A stretch of DNA of 64,000 bases from Ramlibacter sp. Leaf400 (GCF_001424545.1 NZ_LMQL01000003.1:165557-229556), one strand, 5' to 3'; positions 18,107-27,003 are shown, numbered from the stretch's first letter. The notes: generated by a model not told the origin, from the letters alone. Made by a program: numbers and translations.

Positions 18107-19195
18107 TCATGGCAGCGGGATGAGGATCTTGAAATCCGTCCTCCCCGGGACGCTGTCGCATTCGATCAGCCCATGGTGCTGCTGAACGAAGGTCTGCGCC
18201 AGCGTCAGCCCCAGTCCTGAACCGCCTTCCCTGCCCGAAACGAGCGGATAGAAGATCCGGTCCTTGATGGACGGGGGCACACCCGGCCCGTTGTCGATGA
18301 CATGCAATTCCAGTGCCAGTCGGTAGCGTTGCCTTCCGAAAGTGACCTGGCGAGCGACGCGGGTGCGGAACACCAGCTGCGCGTCGCCGGCCGCGATGCG
18401 CTCGGACAGCGCCTGGCAGGCGTTGTGGGCGATGTTCAGCACGGCCTGGATCAGCTGCTCGCGGTCGCCGCGGAACTCGGGCAGCGAGGTGTCGTACTCG
18501 CGCACGACCTTCAGGCCGCGGGGGAACTCGGCCAGGATCAGCGAGCGCACGCGCTCGCACACCTCGTGGATGTTGACATCGCCCACCACGTGCGGCCGCC
18601 GGTGCGGCGCCAGCAGCCGGTCGACCAGCGTCTGCAGGCGGTCGGCCTCGTGGACGATGACGCGGGTGTACTCCTTGAGGTCCTTGCCCTCGATCTCCAT
18701 CTCGAGCAGCTGCGCCGCGCCGCGGATGCCGCCCAGCGGGTTCTTGATCTCGTGGGCCAGGTTGCGGATCAGTTCCTTGTTGGCCTGGGCCTGGTCGAGC
18801 AGGCGCTCCTCGCGCTCCTGCCGCGCCTGCTGCTCCAGCGGCAACAGTTCGACCACGATCTCGCCCGGCTGGTCGGTCTGGGCGACCACCACGTGCACCT
18901 GCAGCGCCTCGGTGCCATGGCGGTTGAGCCAGGCGTCGTAGCGAAGGGTCGCGAATTCGTTGCTGCCGGCGCCTTCGAGCGCGGTGCGCAGCTGGCCGGG
19001 TTCGGTGAAGCAGGCGGGGAAACTGGAGCCGACGATGGTGCGGCGGGAGCTGCCGAGGGCGTCTTCCAGGGCCGCGTTGGCGAACAGCACGGTGCCGTCG
19101 GTGGCGACCACGGCCACCAGCGTGGCGAGGACGTCGAAGGCCTGGTACCGGCCCTGTGCCGGCGACATGGGGACCTGCGGGGAAGGAGGCGTCAA
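18107..19195 (-). CDS. ntrB: Nitrogen regulation sensor kinase NtrB (NR-II)
   Basis: Histidine kinase/phosphatase that controls NtrC under PII signalling; soluble, 362 residues. An N-terminal PAS domain (about 15-125) precedes a HisKA domain with AHEIKNPLGGIRGAAQLLE (phospho-acceptor His148). The ATPase domain has N-box IAHNACQAL, G1 DNGPGVPP and G2 GREGGSGLGL. An in-frame ATG ten codons in is an alternative start. It precedes ntrC on the same strand. Confidence 0.95.
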   Translation of the reverse strand: MTPPSPQVPMSPAQGRYQAFDVLATLVAVVATDGTVLFANAALEDALGSSRRTIVGSSFPACFTEPGQLRTALEGAGSNEFATLRYDAWLNRHGTEALQVHVVVAQTDQPGEIVVELLPLEQQARQEREERLLDQAQANKELIRNLAHEIKNPLGGIRGAAQLLEMEIEGKDLKEYTRVIVHEADRLQTLVDRLLAPHRRPHVVGDVNIHEVCERVRSLILAEFPRGLKVVREYDTSLPEFRGDREQLIQAVLNIAHNACQALSERIAAGDAQLVFRTRVARQVTFGRQRYRLALELHVIDNGPGVPPSIKDRIFYPLVSGREGGSGLGLTLAQTFVQQHHGLIECDSVPGRTDFKILIPLP

Positions 19196-19199
19196 GCCG

Positions 19200-19730
19200 T
19201 CACTTGACCACGGCGGCGGAGGAAGCCGCGCCGGGCAGGCGCCCGAGCTCGCGCCGGATGCCGGCGATGTCGCTTTCGTTGCGGGCCAGCGCGGCCTTCA
19301 GCTCGGCCACCCGGTCCAGGTACTTCTGGTGATTGCGGTGCTCGGGGCCCATCTTCTCGGGCTCGCCGTTGTTCCATTCCTTCTGCAGCTCGGCCTGGCG
19401 GGCCTCGGCCTTCTTCAGCTCGGCCTCGAGGATGAGGCGGGCGTCGGCGTCGCGGGCCTTCTGCTCGCCGGAATCGACCTTCTGGCCCGGCTGGCCGGAA
19501 CCAGCGGCGGGCGACGCCGCCGCCACCACCTTGACCGTGCCGCCGCCATGGACCTTGGTGCCCTCCACGACCGTCACGTTGGCGCCCTCCACCAGCTTGC
19601 AGCCCTGGGCCTGCGCGACGTTGGCGTCATTGGTGTAGGAGTTCCCGCACCGGAAGATGCGGGTGCCCTGGGCCTGGGCGTGGGCCGCGGACAGCAGCAG
19701 GACGAGTGAAAGGGTGAGTGCGGACTTCAT
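19200..19730 (-). CDS. DUF4124 periplasmic protein
   Basis: A 176-residue secreted protein. The signal peptide is MKSALTLSLVLLLSAAHAQA. It is followed by a short DUF4124-type domain (GTRIFRCGNSYTNDANVAQAQGCKLVEG), then a charged coiled-coil-prone stretch (about 95-160). The start at 19730 is set by an AGGAG Shine-Dalgarno; an ATG five codons earlier is less likely. Its stop is four bases before the ntrB start, so it is probably co-transcribed with ntrBC. Role unknown. Confidence 0.85.
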   Translation of the reverse strand: MKSALTLSLVLLLSAAHAQAQGTRIFRCGNSYTNDANVAQAQGCKLVEGANVTVVEGTKVHGGGTVKVVAAASPAAGSGQPGQKVDSGEQKARDADARLILEAELKKAEARQAELQKEWNNGEPEKMGPEHRNHQKYLDRVAELKAALARNESDIAGIRRELGRLPGAASSAAVVK

Positions 19731-19825
19731 GAAGGCTCCTTGCACGGCGGTGCTCAGGACGGTCTGCCAGTATCGCGTAACTGATCAGGAATGCAAGGCA
19801 AGCCCATGATCTGGAAGGCAAAAAG

Positions 19826-19853
19826 CAAAAAAGCACCGCCGTGGCGGTGCTTT
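19826..19853 (-). terminator. Rho-independent terminator after glnA
   Basis: On the minus strand AAGCACCGCC-ACGG-CGGTGCTT is followed by a T-rich run (TTTTGCTTTTT). It lies 43 bases after the glnA stop and before the DUF4124-ntrB-ntrC group, so glnA can be transcribed apart from ntrBC, with read-through possible. Confidence 0.8.
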
Positions 19854-19896
19854 CGCGAGACGGGCTGTGCGCAAGTACAGCCCTGCCCGGCTGCCT

Positions 19897-21315
19897 TTAC
19901 AGGCTGTAGTACATGTCGAACTCGATCGGGTGCGTGGTCATGCGGAACCGCGTCACTTCCTGCATCTTGAGCTCGATGTAGGCGTCGATCATCGAGTCGG
20001 TGAACACGCCGCCCTTGGTCAGGAACGAGCGGCCGCTGTCCAGGTAGTCCAGGGCCTGGTCCAGGCTGTGGCACACGGTCGGGATCTTCGCGTCCTCTTC
20101 CGGCGGCAGGTGGTACAGGTCCTTGGTGGCGGCCTCGCCCGGGTGGATCTTGTTCTCCACGCCGTCCAGGCCCGCCATCAGCATGGCGGCGAAGCCCAGG
20201 TACGGGTTCATCAGGGGATCCGGGAAACGCGCCTCGATGCGGCGGCCCTTCGGGTTGGCCACGTACGGGATGCGGATGGACGCCGAGCGGTTGCGCGAGC
20301 TGTAGGCCAGCTTCACCGGGGCTTCGAAGCCGGGCACCAGGCGCTTGTAGCTGTTGGTGCCGGGGTTGGTGATGGCGTTGAGCGCACGGGCGTGCTTGAT
20401 GATGCCGCCGATGTAGTACAGCGCGAAGTCCGACAGGCCCGCATAGCCGTCGCCGGCGAACAGGTTCTTGCCGTCCTTCCAGACCGACTGGTGCACGTGC
20501 ATGCCGGAGCCGTTGTCGCCCACCAGGGGCTTGGGCATGAAGGTGGCGGTCTTGCCGTAGGCGTTGGCCACGTTCTGGATCACGTACTTCTGCAGCTGGC
20601 TCCAGTCGGCGCGCGCCACCAGGGTGTTGAACCGGGTGCCGATCTCGTTCTGGCCCGCGCCCGCCACCTCGTGGTGGAAGACTTCGACCGGGATGCCCAG
20701 CGATTCGAGGATCAGGGACATCTCGGCGCGCATGTCCTGCGTGCTGTCGACCGGGGGCACGGGGAAGTAGCCGCCCTTGACGGTGGGACGGTGGCCCTTG
20801 TTGCCGCCTTCGATCTTCTTGCCGGTGTTCCAGGAGGCCTCGTACTCGTCGATCTCGACGAACGAGCCGGACATGTCGGCGCCCCAGCGGACGTCGTCGA
20901 AGATGAAGAACTCGGGCTCCGGTCCGAAGAAGGCGGTGTCGCCCAGGCCGGACGCCTTGAGGTAGGCCTCGGCGCGCTTGGCGATCGAGCGCGGGTCGCG
21001 GTCGTAGGCCTTGCCGTCACCCGGTTCCAGCACGTCGCACGTGAGGATCAGGGTGGTTTCCTCGAAGAACGGGTCGACGTTGGCCGTGGCGGGGTCCGGC
21101 ATCAGCAGCATGTCGGAGGCCTCGATGCCCTTCCAGCCGGCCACGGAGGAACCGTCGAAGGCATGGCCGGCGCTGAACTTGTCGTCGTCGAAGTGGGAGA
21201 CGGGCACGGTCACGTGCTGCTCCTTGCCGCGGGTGTCGGTGAAGCGGAAGTCGACGAACTTGACTTCGTTTTCCTTCACCATCTTCATGACGTCTGCGAC
21301 GGTCTTGGCTGCCAT
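19897..21315 (-). CDS. glnA: Glutamine synthetase, type I
   Basis: ATP-dependent glutamine synthesis from glutamate and ammonia; a 472-residue subunit of a dodecamer. [12 protein letters not shown] and [14 protein letters not shown] are the catalytic signatures. [10 protein letters not shown] holds the likely adenylylation site Tyr401, so activity should be controlled by GlnE. The start [10 protein letters not shown] at 21315 has a GGAGAA Shine-Dalgarno; the frame stays open upstream but through the promoter region. Regulation is by a sigma-54 promoter and NtrC sites immediately upstream (separate entries). Confidence 0.97.
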   Translation of the reverse strand: MAAKTVADVMKMVKENEVKFVDFRFTDTRGKEQHVTVPVSHFDDDKFSAGHAFDGSSVAGWKGIEASDMLLMPDPATANVDPFFEETTLILTCDVLEPGDGKAYDRDPRSIAKRAEAYLKASGLGDTAFFGPEPEFFIFDDVRWGADMSGSFVEIDEYEASWNTGKKIEGGNKGHRPTVKGGYFPVPPVDSTQDMRAEMSLILESLGIPVEVFHHEVAGAGQNEIGTRFNTLVARADWSQLQKYVIQNVANAYGKTATFMPKPLVGDNGSGMHVHQSVWKDGKNLFAGDGYAGLSDFALYYIGGIIKHARALNAITNPGTNSYKRLVPGFEAPVKLAYSSRNRSASIRIPYVANPKGRRIEARFPDPLMNPYLGFAAMLMAGLDGVENKIHPGEAATKDLYHLPPEEDAKIPTVCHSLDQALDYLDSGRSFLTKGGVFTDSMIDAYIELKMQEVTRFRMTTHPIEFDMYYSL

Positions 21316-21364
21316 CAGTTTTCTCCGGTTGGATGGTTGTTGCGAAAAGGACGGGGCTGGGGAA

Positions 21365-21380
21365 TGCAGGTTCTGTGCCA
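21365..21380 (-). promoter_or_regulatory. Sigma-54 promoter of glnA
   Basis: On the minus strand TGGCACAGAACCTGCA matches the -24/-12 pattern: GG and GC dinucleotides with exactly ten bases between. It ends about 50 bases before the glnA start codon. Mismatch: CTGC in place of the preferred TTGC. Confidence 0.75.
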
Positions 21381-21474
21381 AAGCTGGTGCATGGCCCCCG
21401 TCCAGGGGCCGGCCGATTGTCGAGGAAGAGAACCGCTTTTTCCCTACGGAACGCTGGCGGCTGTCGATGAGTTT

Positions 21475-21491
21475 CGCACCATCAGGGTGCA
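21475..21491 (-). promoter_or_regulatory. NtrC binding site, proximal
   Basis: A 17-base inverted repeat reading TGCACC-CTGAT-GGTGCG on the minus strand, one mismatch from TGCACC-N5-GGTGCA. It lies about 110 bases upstream of the sigma-54 promoter, a usual distance for an NtrC enhancer. Confidence 0.7.
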
Positions 21492-21501
21492 AAACCACCG
21501 A

Positions 21502-21518
21502 TGCACTTCGGTGGTGCA
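21502..21518 (-). promoter_or_regulatory. NtrC binding site, distal
   Basis: TGCACC-ACCGA-AGTGCA on the minus strand, one mismatch from the NtrC consensus, centred 27 bases (two and a half helical turns) upstream of the proximal site. Paired sites favour NtrC oligomer formation. Confidence 0.65.
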
Positions 21519-21524
21519 ACCATG

Positions 21525-22331
21525 TTATCGCACCAATTCAGGGCCGAGCTTGGCTTCCAGGGCCTGCAATCCCGCCAGGAGTTGAACATAAGCGGGGTCG
21601 ACGGCGCCCGGCGCGCCCTTCACCCCAAGGTCGATGTGCCGGCCGTACTGCGGATGGTCCACGCTGGGCAGGCTGAACACCTTGATGCCCGGGTGGTCGC
21701 GTTCCACCTGCTCCATCAGCGGCGTGAGCGTGGCCTCCATGGCGCCGAACACGATGACCGACTTCTCGACCCAGGCGCCGCGCTGGAACAGGTGGGCGTA
21801 GCGCCCGTCCAGCACCCACTCCATCATCGGCCAGGCCATCACCGGGAAGCCGGGAACGAAGTGCACGTCGCCGACGCTGAAGCCGGGGATCTTGTTGTAC
21901 GGGTTGGGGATGAGGCGGGCGCCCTTCGGGAACACGCCCATGTTCAGGCGGTGCACGTTGTCGGCCCGGTCGGGGTCGTACGGCACGCCCTGCTCGCGGG
22001 CCACGTCCTGCATCCGCTCGCGGATCAGGGCTTCGGCCTCGGGGTGCAGTTCGAGTTCGATCCCCAGCGCGCGGCCGGCGCACTGGCGCGTGTGGTCGTC
22101 CGGCGTGGCGCCGATGCCGCCGCAGGAGAACACCACGTCGCCGGACGCGAAGGCCCTCTGCAGCGTGGCCGTGATCCGCTCGGGCGAATCGCCCACGTAA
22201 TCGGCCCACGCCAGCTGCAGGCCGCGCGCGGCGAGAAGCTCGATCAGCTTGGGCATGTGCTTGTCGGCGCGCTTGCCGGAGAGTATCTCGTCGCCGACGA
22301 TGACGAGGCCGAAGTCAGGGCGTGAAGACAT
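21525..22331 (-). CDS. CinA N-terminal/MoaB-like molybdopterin-binding domain protein
   Basis: A 268-residue cytoplasmic protein with a MoCF-biosynthesis fold, like the N-terminal part of Cin[21 protein letters not shown] at the start and [16 protein letters not shown] near residue 90 are the family segments (VGDEIL and GGxGxTxDD). It lacks the C-terminal CinA deamidase domain. Such stand-alone proteins are often named competence/damage-inducible protein A. The true substrate is not known. It is upstream of, and on the same strand as, glnA; the NtrC sites begin just after its stop. Confidence 0.85.
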   Translation of the reverse strand: MSSRPDFGLVIVGDEILSGKRADKHMPKLIELLAARGLQLAWADYVGDSPERITATLQRAFASGDVVFSCGGIGATPDDHTRQCAGRALGIELELHPEAEALIRERMQDVAREQGVPYDPDRADNVHRLNMGVFPKGARLIPNPYNKIPGFSVGDVHFVPGFPVMAWPMMEWVLDGRYAHLFQRGAWVEKSVIVFGAMEATLTPLMEQVERDHPGIKVFSLPSVDHPQYGRHIDLGVKGAPGAVDPAYVQLLAGLQALEAKLGPELVR

Positions 22332-22360
22332 CCCTCAATGCTAGCTGCTGAGAGATTCAA

Positions 22361-22450
22361 CAGAACACAGAGGCACAGAGGCACGGAGGAATCCGGATAT
22401 CTTCAAAAGGATTTCCTCCTCTTCCCTCCGTGCCTCTGTGCCTCTGTGTT
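22361..22450. repeat. Hairpin repeat R2 (ACAGAGGC units), copy 1
   Basis: Left arm CAGAACACAGAGGCACAGAG plus GCACGGAGGA, right arm TCCCTCCGTGCCTCTGTGCC plus TCTGTGTTG. The arms are inverted copies of each other around an AT-richer centre. Both carry short runs of the 8-base unit ACAGAGGC. It lies between the CinA-like gene and the hydroxylase gene. Confidence 0.8.
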
Positions 22451-22458
22451 GAGTCTCC

Positions 22459-23415
22459 TCACCCCCCGCCGACCAGGCGCTTGAGCCCCAGCCACTGCTG
22501 GGCCCAGAACCCACGCCCGTAGTCGCGGCCCTGCTCCACCTGGTCGCGGATGCCGGTGGGGTCGAAGCGGTGCTCGAAGTTGGCGGTGCGCAGCAGCACG
22601 TCCCACCAGGGCAGCAGCACGCCGAAGTTGTGGCCGCCCAGCGTGCCGCGCCCCTGCGCCTCGTGGCCCAGGCCGATGCTGTGGTGCAGGCGATGGAAGC
22701 GCGGGCTCACCCAAAGGCGCTCGCCCAGCCGTCCGAACGACAGCCGCAGGTTGGCGTGCTGCAGGCTCTCGGAGAGCTGGGTGACCGCCACCAGGGCGAC
22801 GAACTGGCCGGGCGCCATGCCGATGGCCTGCGCCACCAGCACCAGGATGCCGTCCCTCAGCAGGTCGTCCAGCAGGTGGTTGCGGTTGTCGCTCCACATC
22901 GTCATCTGCCGCTGCGAGTGGTGCAGCGCGTGCAGGCTCCACCACCAGCGCAGGCCGTGCTGGCCGCGGTGGATCCAGTAGTCGACGAAGTCGAACACCA
23001 CCAGGTACACCAGGAAAGCGACCCAGGGGATGTCGGTCACGCCCGGCCAGACATGGTCCAGGTGGAAGCCGCCCCAGCCCGCCGTGCGCAGCTGGCCGAA
23101 CAGCTCGTCGAAAAGGGGCTCCACCGTGAAGAACAGCCCCACGCGAAACAGCCCCAGCCGGTGGACCAGCGTGTAGAGGATGTCGGTGCGCACGGCGCCG
23201 GCATCGGTGACCGGCTCGACCGGCCGCCAGCGCTGCAGCGGTCCGATGATGGCCAGCATGAGGGCGATCTGGACCAGGCCGACCAGCAGCCAGCCGGTGG
23301 CGGCGTAGCCGTCCTCCAGCAGGTGGCCCAGGCCGGTGGCGAACATGGCGGGTTCCACCACGGCCTCGAACAGCCCCTGCTGGGCGGCGCTGAAGGCTTC
23401 TTCCAGGAAGTTCAT
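22459..23415 (-). CDS. Sterol desaturase / fatty acid hydroxylase family membrane protein
   Basis: A 318-residue integral membrane protein of the di-iron hydroxylase superfamily. Histidine boxes are HRGQH (near 160), HALHHS (near 173) and HRLHHS (near 245), with HNFGVLLPWWD after the last. The family hydroxylates or desaturates lipids; the substrate is unknown. Its ATG overlaps the stop of the deacetylase gene upstream, so the two are translationally coupled. The C-terminus (QWLGLKRLVGGG) is next to repeat R2. Confidence 0.88.
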   Translation of the reverse strand: MNFLEEAFSAAQQGLFEAVVEPAMFATGLGHLLEDGYAATGWLLVGLVQIALMLAIIGPLQRWRPVEPVTDAGAVRTDILYTLVHRLGLFRVGLFFTVEPLFDELFGQLRTAGWGGFHLDHVWPGVTDIPWVAFLVYLVVFDFVDYWIHRGQHGLRWWWSLHALHHSQRQMTMWSDNRNHLLDDLLRDGILVLVAQAIGMAPGQFVALVAVTQLSESLQHANLRLSFGRLGERLWVSPRFHRLHHSIGLGHEAQGRGTLGGHNFGVLLPWWDVLLRTANFEHRFDPTGIRDQVEQGRDYGRGFWAQQWLGLKRLVGGG

Positions 23416-24245
23416 TTCTTGCTCGACTCGCGTTGGGCGATCCAGCCCGAGTAGCGCGGATGCTCGCGCAGGGTACGGAAGCAGAAGCCGCGCTGCTTCA
23501 GCCCGGCCACCAGTGGTTCGAGCACCGCCGGCGCCCAGGGGTCCTGGCGCGACCAGATGCCCAGGTGGGCCATGAGGATGTCGCCGCTGCGGATGCCGCG
23601 CAGGGCGCGCTCCAGCAGCTCGCGGTTGGAGACCGATTCGCTCGGCAGCTCGTCGCCCAGGAAGCCGGCCGGGGCCCAGCCCACGTGCTCCCAGCCGCAG
23701 GCGCGCGTGGCGGCCAGGAAGCGGGCCGAGGTCTTGCCGCCCGGCGCGCGGAACAGCGGCAGCGGCGGCTTGCCCGTGACCTGCTCCAGCCGCTGGGCGG
23801 CACGGGCGATCTCGTCGCAGTACTGGGCGGCGGTCCAGGACTGGTCGCGGCCCTCTTCGGCGCCGGAGGAGGCGCGCACCTTGAACCGGGCCGGTTCGCC
23901 CGGCAGGTCGGCGCGCCAGTACACGTGGTCCCAGGTGTGGGAGGCGAACTCGTGGCCTTCGGCCGCGCGCGCCTTCCACCACGGGGCCCAGTGCTCGCCC
24001 AGGCTGCCGTCACCGGCCCGAGTGCGCTCGTGGGCGGCGAAGAAGGTGGCCTTCACCCCCTGCCGGCGCAGCACGTCGGCGACCAGCGGCGCCACTTCCA
24101 TGTGGCCGGTATCGAAGGTGAGGTACAGCGGCTTGTCGCAGGCCTGGGCCCGCAGCGGGCCGGCGCCCGCCAGCAGCGCGAGCGCCACCGCGCCGCACGC
24201 CAGGCGGCGCTCAGCGGCGCGCGTGGTCCAGCGTCCAGACGCCAT
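23412..24245 (-). CDS. Polysaccharide deacetylase (NodB family), altered metal motif
   Basis: Secreted or periplasmic NodB-fold protein, 277 residues. A signal peptide covers about residues 1-33 (hydrophobic core ACGAVALALLAGAGPL). Motif 1 reads TFDTGH, where most members have TFDDG, so the second aspartate, a metal ligand in characterised enzymes, is Thr here. Motif 2 is SHTWDH (both histidines present) and motif 3 is RAPGGK. The start at 24245 overlaps the upstream gene by 35 bases; no other ATG is available before the signal peptide core. Confidence 0.85.
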   Translation of the reverse strand: MASGRWTTRAAERRLACGAVALALLAGAGPLRAQACDKPLYLTFDTGHMEVAPLVADVLRRQGVKATFFAAHERTRAGDGSLGEHWAPWWKARAAEGHEFASHTWDHVYWRADLPGEPARFKVRASSGAEEGRDQSWTAAQYCDEIARAAQRLEQVTGKPPLPLFRAPGGKTSARFLAATRACGWEHVGWAPAGFLGDELPSESVSNRELLERALRGIRSGDILMAHLGIWSRQDPWAPAVLEPLVAGLKQRGFCFRTLREHPRYSGWIAQRESSKK

Positions 24246-25185
24246 GGGGAGACTTGCCGACGGCGACCGTGCGGACCACCTTGCCGGCTTCGGTGTCGAT
24301 CACGGTGAGCTTGCGCGCCCAGCGCGAGGTCACCATCAGCAGCTTGCCGCCGGCGAGGACCTCGATGCAGTCCGGCCCGCCGGGCGCCGCGAAGCTGCCC
24401 ACCACCTGCAGCGACTGCAGGTCGATCCTGCTGATGGTGTTGGCGACGCGGTTGCTGACGTACACGTGGCGGCCATCGCCCGCGGAGCGGAAGGCGTGCG
24501 CGCCCTCGCCCGTGCGGATGCGGCGGATGGCGCGCGGCTGCGCGCCGCTCACGTCGAACACCTCCACGCTGTCGCCGCCGGTCAGGCCCACCAGGATCAG
24601 GCGATCGTCGGCCGTTCCGAAAATGTCGGCCGGCATGGGGCCGGTCTTGATGCGCCATTTCAGCGCCTGCGTGGCCAGGTCGATGGCGACCAGCTCATCG
24701 CTGTCCTGCATGGTGGCGTAAACCACGCTGCTGCGGCTGTCGATCCAGAGGTGGCTGGGCGTCTTGCCCGTGGCCACCCGGCCGGCCAGTTGCGGCTCCT
24801 TGCCGTCCCAGCGGTAGATGTCCACGTGGTTCAGGCGGTTGCCCGCCGTGACCATCCACTTCATGTCGGGCGAGAAGCGCAGGTGATAGGGGTCGAGGAT
24901 GCCGCGCACCGTCTTCTGGACCTCGGCCGTGCGCGGGTCGATGAAGGTGAGCGAATCGGCCAGCGCGTTGGCGACGATCACCGACTTCTCGTCGGGCGTC
25001 ATGTACAGGTGGTGCGGCTCCTTGCCGGTGGGCAGGCGGCGCACCTCCTTCCAGCTGGCGGGATCGACCACGCTGACGGTGGCGTCGAGCGAGTTGAGCA
25101 CGAAGATGGGGGCGGTCGTCTGGGCCGCCGCGGCGCCCGGAAGGACCGGCAGCCAGACGGCCGCGGCGAGGGCGAGGGAACGCAT
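24211..25185 (-). CDS. Periplasmic YVTN-type beta-propeller protein
   Basis: A 324-residue protein from MRSLALAAAVWLPVLPGAAA (signal peptide) at 25185; an ATG at 25197 would add four residues. About seven repeats of the form VYVSNRVANTISRIDLQSL or IFVLNSLDATVSVVD define a seven-bladed propeller of the YVTN/cytochrome d1-like class without heme motifs. These act as binding or scaffolding modules. It heads a three-gene overlapping unit with the deacetylase and hydroxylase. Function unknown. Confidence 0.83.
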   Translation of the reverse strand: MRSLALAAAVWLPVLPGAAAAQTTAPIFVLNSLDATVSVVDPASWKEVRRLPTGKEPHHLYMTPDEKSVIVANALADSLTFIDPRTAEVQKTVRGILDPYHLRFSPDMKWMVTAGNRLNHVDIYRWDGKEPQLAGRVATGKTPSHLWIDSRSSVVYATMQDSDELVAIDLATQALKWRIKTGPMPADIFGTADDRLILVGLTGGDSVEVFDVSGAQPRAIRRIRTGEGAHAFRSAGDGRHVYVSNRVANTISRIDLQSLQVVGSFAAPGGPDCIEVLAGGKLLMVTSRWARKLTVIDTEAGKVVRTVAVGKSPHGVWTLDHARR

Positions 25186-25262
25186 GAGGGGGATCAAGGG
25201 ACTTCCTGGGGCAGCGCGACAGTGTAGACGGCAGGTGTGACGGCTCCCGTAACATCCAAGCG

Positions 25263-26039
25263 ATGGAACGGGTCATCGTCGACGGCGTCGGGTTGGAGAT
25301 TCAACGGATCGCGGGGGCCGGCGGCGGACAGGCCGCGCCCCTGATTTTTCTGCACGAAGGTCTGGGCTCGGTGGCGATGTGGCGCGACTGGCCGGCCCGG
25401 CTCTGCGAGGCCACCGGCCGCGCCGGCATCGTGTACTCGCGCCGCGGCTACGGGGCTTCCGACCCGGTGCCGCACGTGCGCGGCGCGGGGCGGCTGCAGC
25501 CCGACTACATGCACCGCGAGGCCTGGGAGGTGCTGCCGGCCCTGCTGCAGGCGCTGGAGATCACGGTGCCGCCGGTACTGGTGGGCCATTCCGACGGCGG
25601 CAGCATCGCGCTGCTGCACGCCAGCCGCCACCCGGTGGCGGCCCTGGCCGTGATGGCGCCGCACGTGATCGTCGAAGACATCTCCATTCGTTCGATCGAA
25701 CAGGCCCGTGAAGCATTCCTCACCGGCGGACTGCCCGAGCGCCTGGCGCGCTTCCATGCCGATGTCGACGTGGCGTTCTGGCAATGGAACGACGCCTGGC
25801 TCAATCCGGCCTTCCGCCCCTTCGACATCCGGCCCGACTGCCGGCGCATCACCGCGCCGGTGCTGGCGATCCAGGGCGAGGACGACGCCTACGGCACGCT
25901 GCGGCAGATCGAGGAGATCGCGCCCACGAACGGCCCGTTCGAGATGCAGGTGCTGCCGCAATGCGGACACTCGCCCCACCGCGACCAGGCCGAAGCCGTC
26001 ACCCGCCGCATCGCCGACTTCCTGGCCGGCAAACCCTGA
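25263..26039 (+). CDS. Alpha/beta hydrolase
   Basis: A 258-residue cytoplasmic hydrolase. LIFLHEGLGSVAMW near residue 28 forms the oxyanion hole, GHSDGG (near 107) is the nucleophile elbow, QGEDDAYG near 208 gives the acid and LPQCGHSPHRDQ near 232 the histidine. The HEGLGS/GHSDGG combination is common in a subgroup next to aromatic-degradation enzymes, but no such genes are nearby. Its stop abuts the stop of the convergent pseudouridine synthase with no base between. Confidence 0.88.
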   Translation: MERVIVDGVGLEIQRIAGAGGGQAAPLIFLHEGLGSVAMWRDWPARLCEATGRAGIVYSRRGYGASDPVPHVRGAGRLQPDYMHREAWEVLPALLQALEITVPPVLVGHSDGGSIALLHASRHPVAALAVMAPHVIVEDISIRSIEQAREAFLTGGLPERLARFHADVDVAFWQWNDAWLNPAFRPFDIRPDCRRITAPVLAIQGEDDAYGTLRQIEEIAPTNGPFEMQVLPQCGHSPHRDQAEAVTRRIADFLAGKP

Positions 26040-26765
26040 TCAGGGCGCCAGCAGCGCCAGCTCTTCCGACTCCAGCCAGCGCCACTCGCCCGGCCGCAGC
26101 CCGGGCGGCAACTCCAGCCCGCCAATGCGCGAGCGGTGCAACTGCTCCACCCGGTTGCCCACGGCCGCCACCATGCGCTTGACCTGGTGGTACTTGCCCT
26201 CGGTGAGCGTGAGGCGCAGACCGTTTTCGGACGTTTTCTCGCAGGCGGCCGCGCGAACCGGCTTCGGGTCGTCCTCCAGCACGACGCCCTCCAGCAGGCG
26301 CCGCAGCATCTTCTCGTCGACGGGGTGGCGGGCCGTCACCTCGTAGACCTTGGGGACGTGCCGCTTGGGCGAGCCCATGCGGTGGATGAAGACGCCGTCG
26401 TCGCTCAGCAGCAGCAGGCCGGTGGTGTCCTGGTCGAGCCGGCCGATGGCCTGCACGCCGGGCTGGCCCTGGCGCTGCGGGCGCTGCCGGAGCGGGCCCG
26501 GCAGCAGCGTGTACACGCTGGGCCATGCGCCGGGCTTCTGGGAGCACTCGTAGCCGGGCGGCTTGTGCAGGACCAGGTAGGCCTTCTCGTGGTACGCCCA
26601 GTCGCGGCCCTGCACGGTGAAGCGCAGGCCCTCGCGCGCGTCGAAATCGGCGTAGGGATCGGTGCAGGCCTGGCCCTGCACGGTCACGAAGCCCTGCTCC
26701 ACGAGGCCCGCGCACACGCGCCGGGTGCCGAAGCCCTGGCTGAAAAGGATCTGCTGAAGCTGCAT
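26040..26765 (-). CDS. RsuA-family pseudouridine synthase
   Basis: A 241-residue enzyme isomerising a uridine in rRNA; RsuA members modify U516 of 16S rRNA. An S4-like N-terminal domain (about 1-50, LQQILFSQGFGTRRVCAGLV) precedes the catalytic domain with AIGRLDQDTTGLLLLSDDG, where the aspartate in GRLD is catalytic. EGKYHQVKRMVAAVGNRV is the conserved C-terminal motif. The start at 26765 was chosen because upstream sequence in frame does not look coding. RsuA rather than RluE/RluF is the likelier assignment, but the exact target base is not provable here. Confidence 0.88.
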   Translation of the reverse strand: MQLQQILFSQGFGTRRVCAGLVEQGFVTVQGQACTDPYADFDAREGLRFTVQGRDWAYHEKAYLVLHKPPGYECSQKPGAWPSVYTLLPGPLRQRPQRQGQPGVQAIGRLDQDTTGLLLLSDDGVFIHRMGSPKRHVPKVYEVTARHPVDEKMLRRLLEGVVLEDDPKPVRAAACEKTSENGLRLTLTEGKYHQVKRMVAAVGNRVEQLHRSRIGGLELPPGLRPGEWRWLESEELALLAP

Positions 26766-26808
26766 CGGGCGCGCAGTATGCGGCAAGCCGCGGTGCGCGC
26801 CCCGCGGG

Positions 26809-27003
26809 TCAGCCGCGCGGATGCTGCCGGCTACTGCGTTCCTCGCGCGGCGAATCTTCGTCGCGAAGCGGGAACTTGCGGGCCTTGGGTTGGCCGCCGC
26901 GGTGCATTCGGCGCTCGACCTCGGCGTCGCCGGTGAAGGCCTCCAGGCCAGCGTACTTCTCGCGGCGCGGGCCGCCGAGCTGTTTCTGGGGGGATTGGTG
27001 CAT
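26809..27003 (-). CDS. Small basic hypothetical protein
   Basis: A 64-residue hydrophilic, arginine-rich protein (MHQSPQKQLGGPRREKYAG at the start, ending EERSSRQHPRG). No domain is recognised. It has no signal or membrane segment and is probably disordered. It sits alone between the ssrA terminator and the rsuA-family gene on the same strand. A partial GGACGAG Shine-Dalgarno precedes the ATG at 27003. Its composition looks coding, but a spurious call cannot be ruled out. Confidence 0.5.
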   Translation of the reverse strand: MHQSPQKQLGGPRREKYAGLEAFTGDAEVERRMHRGGQPKARKFPLRDEDSPREERSSRQHPRG

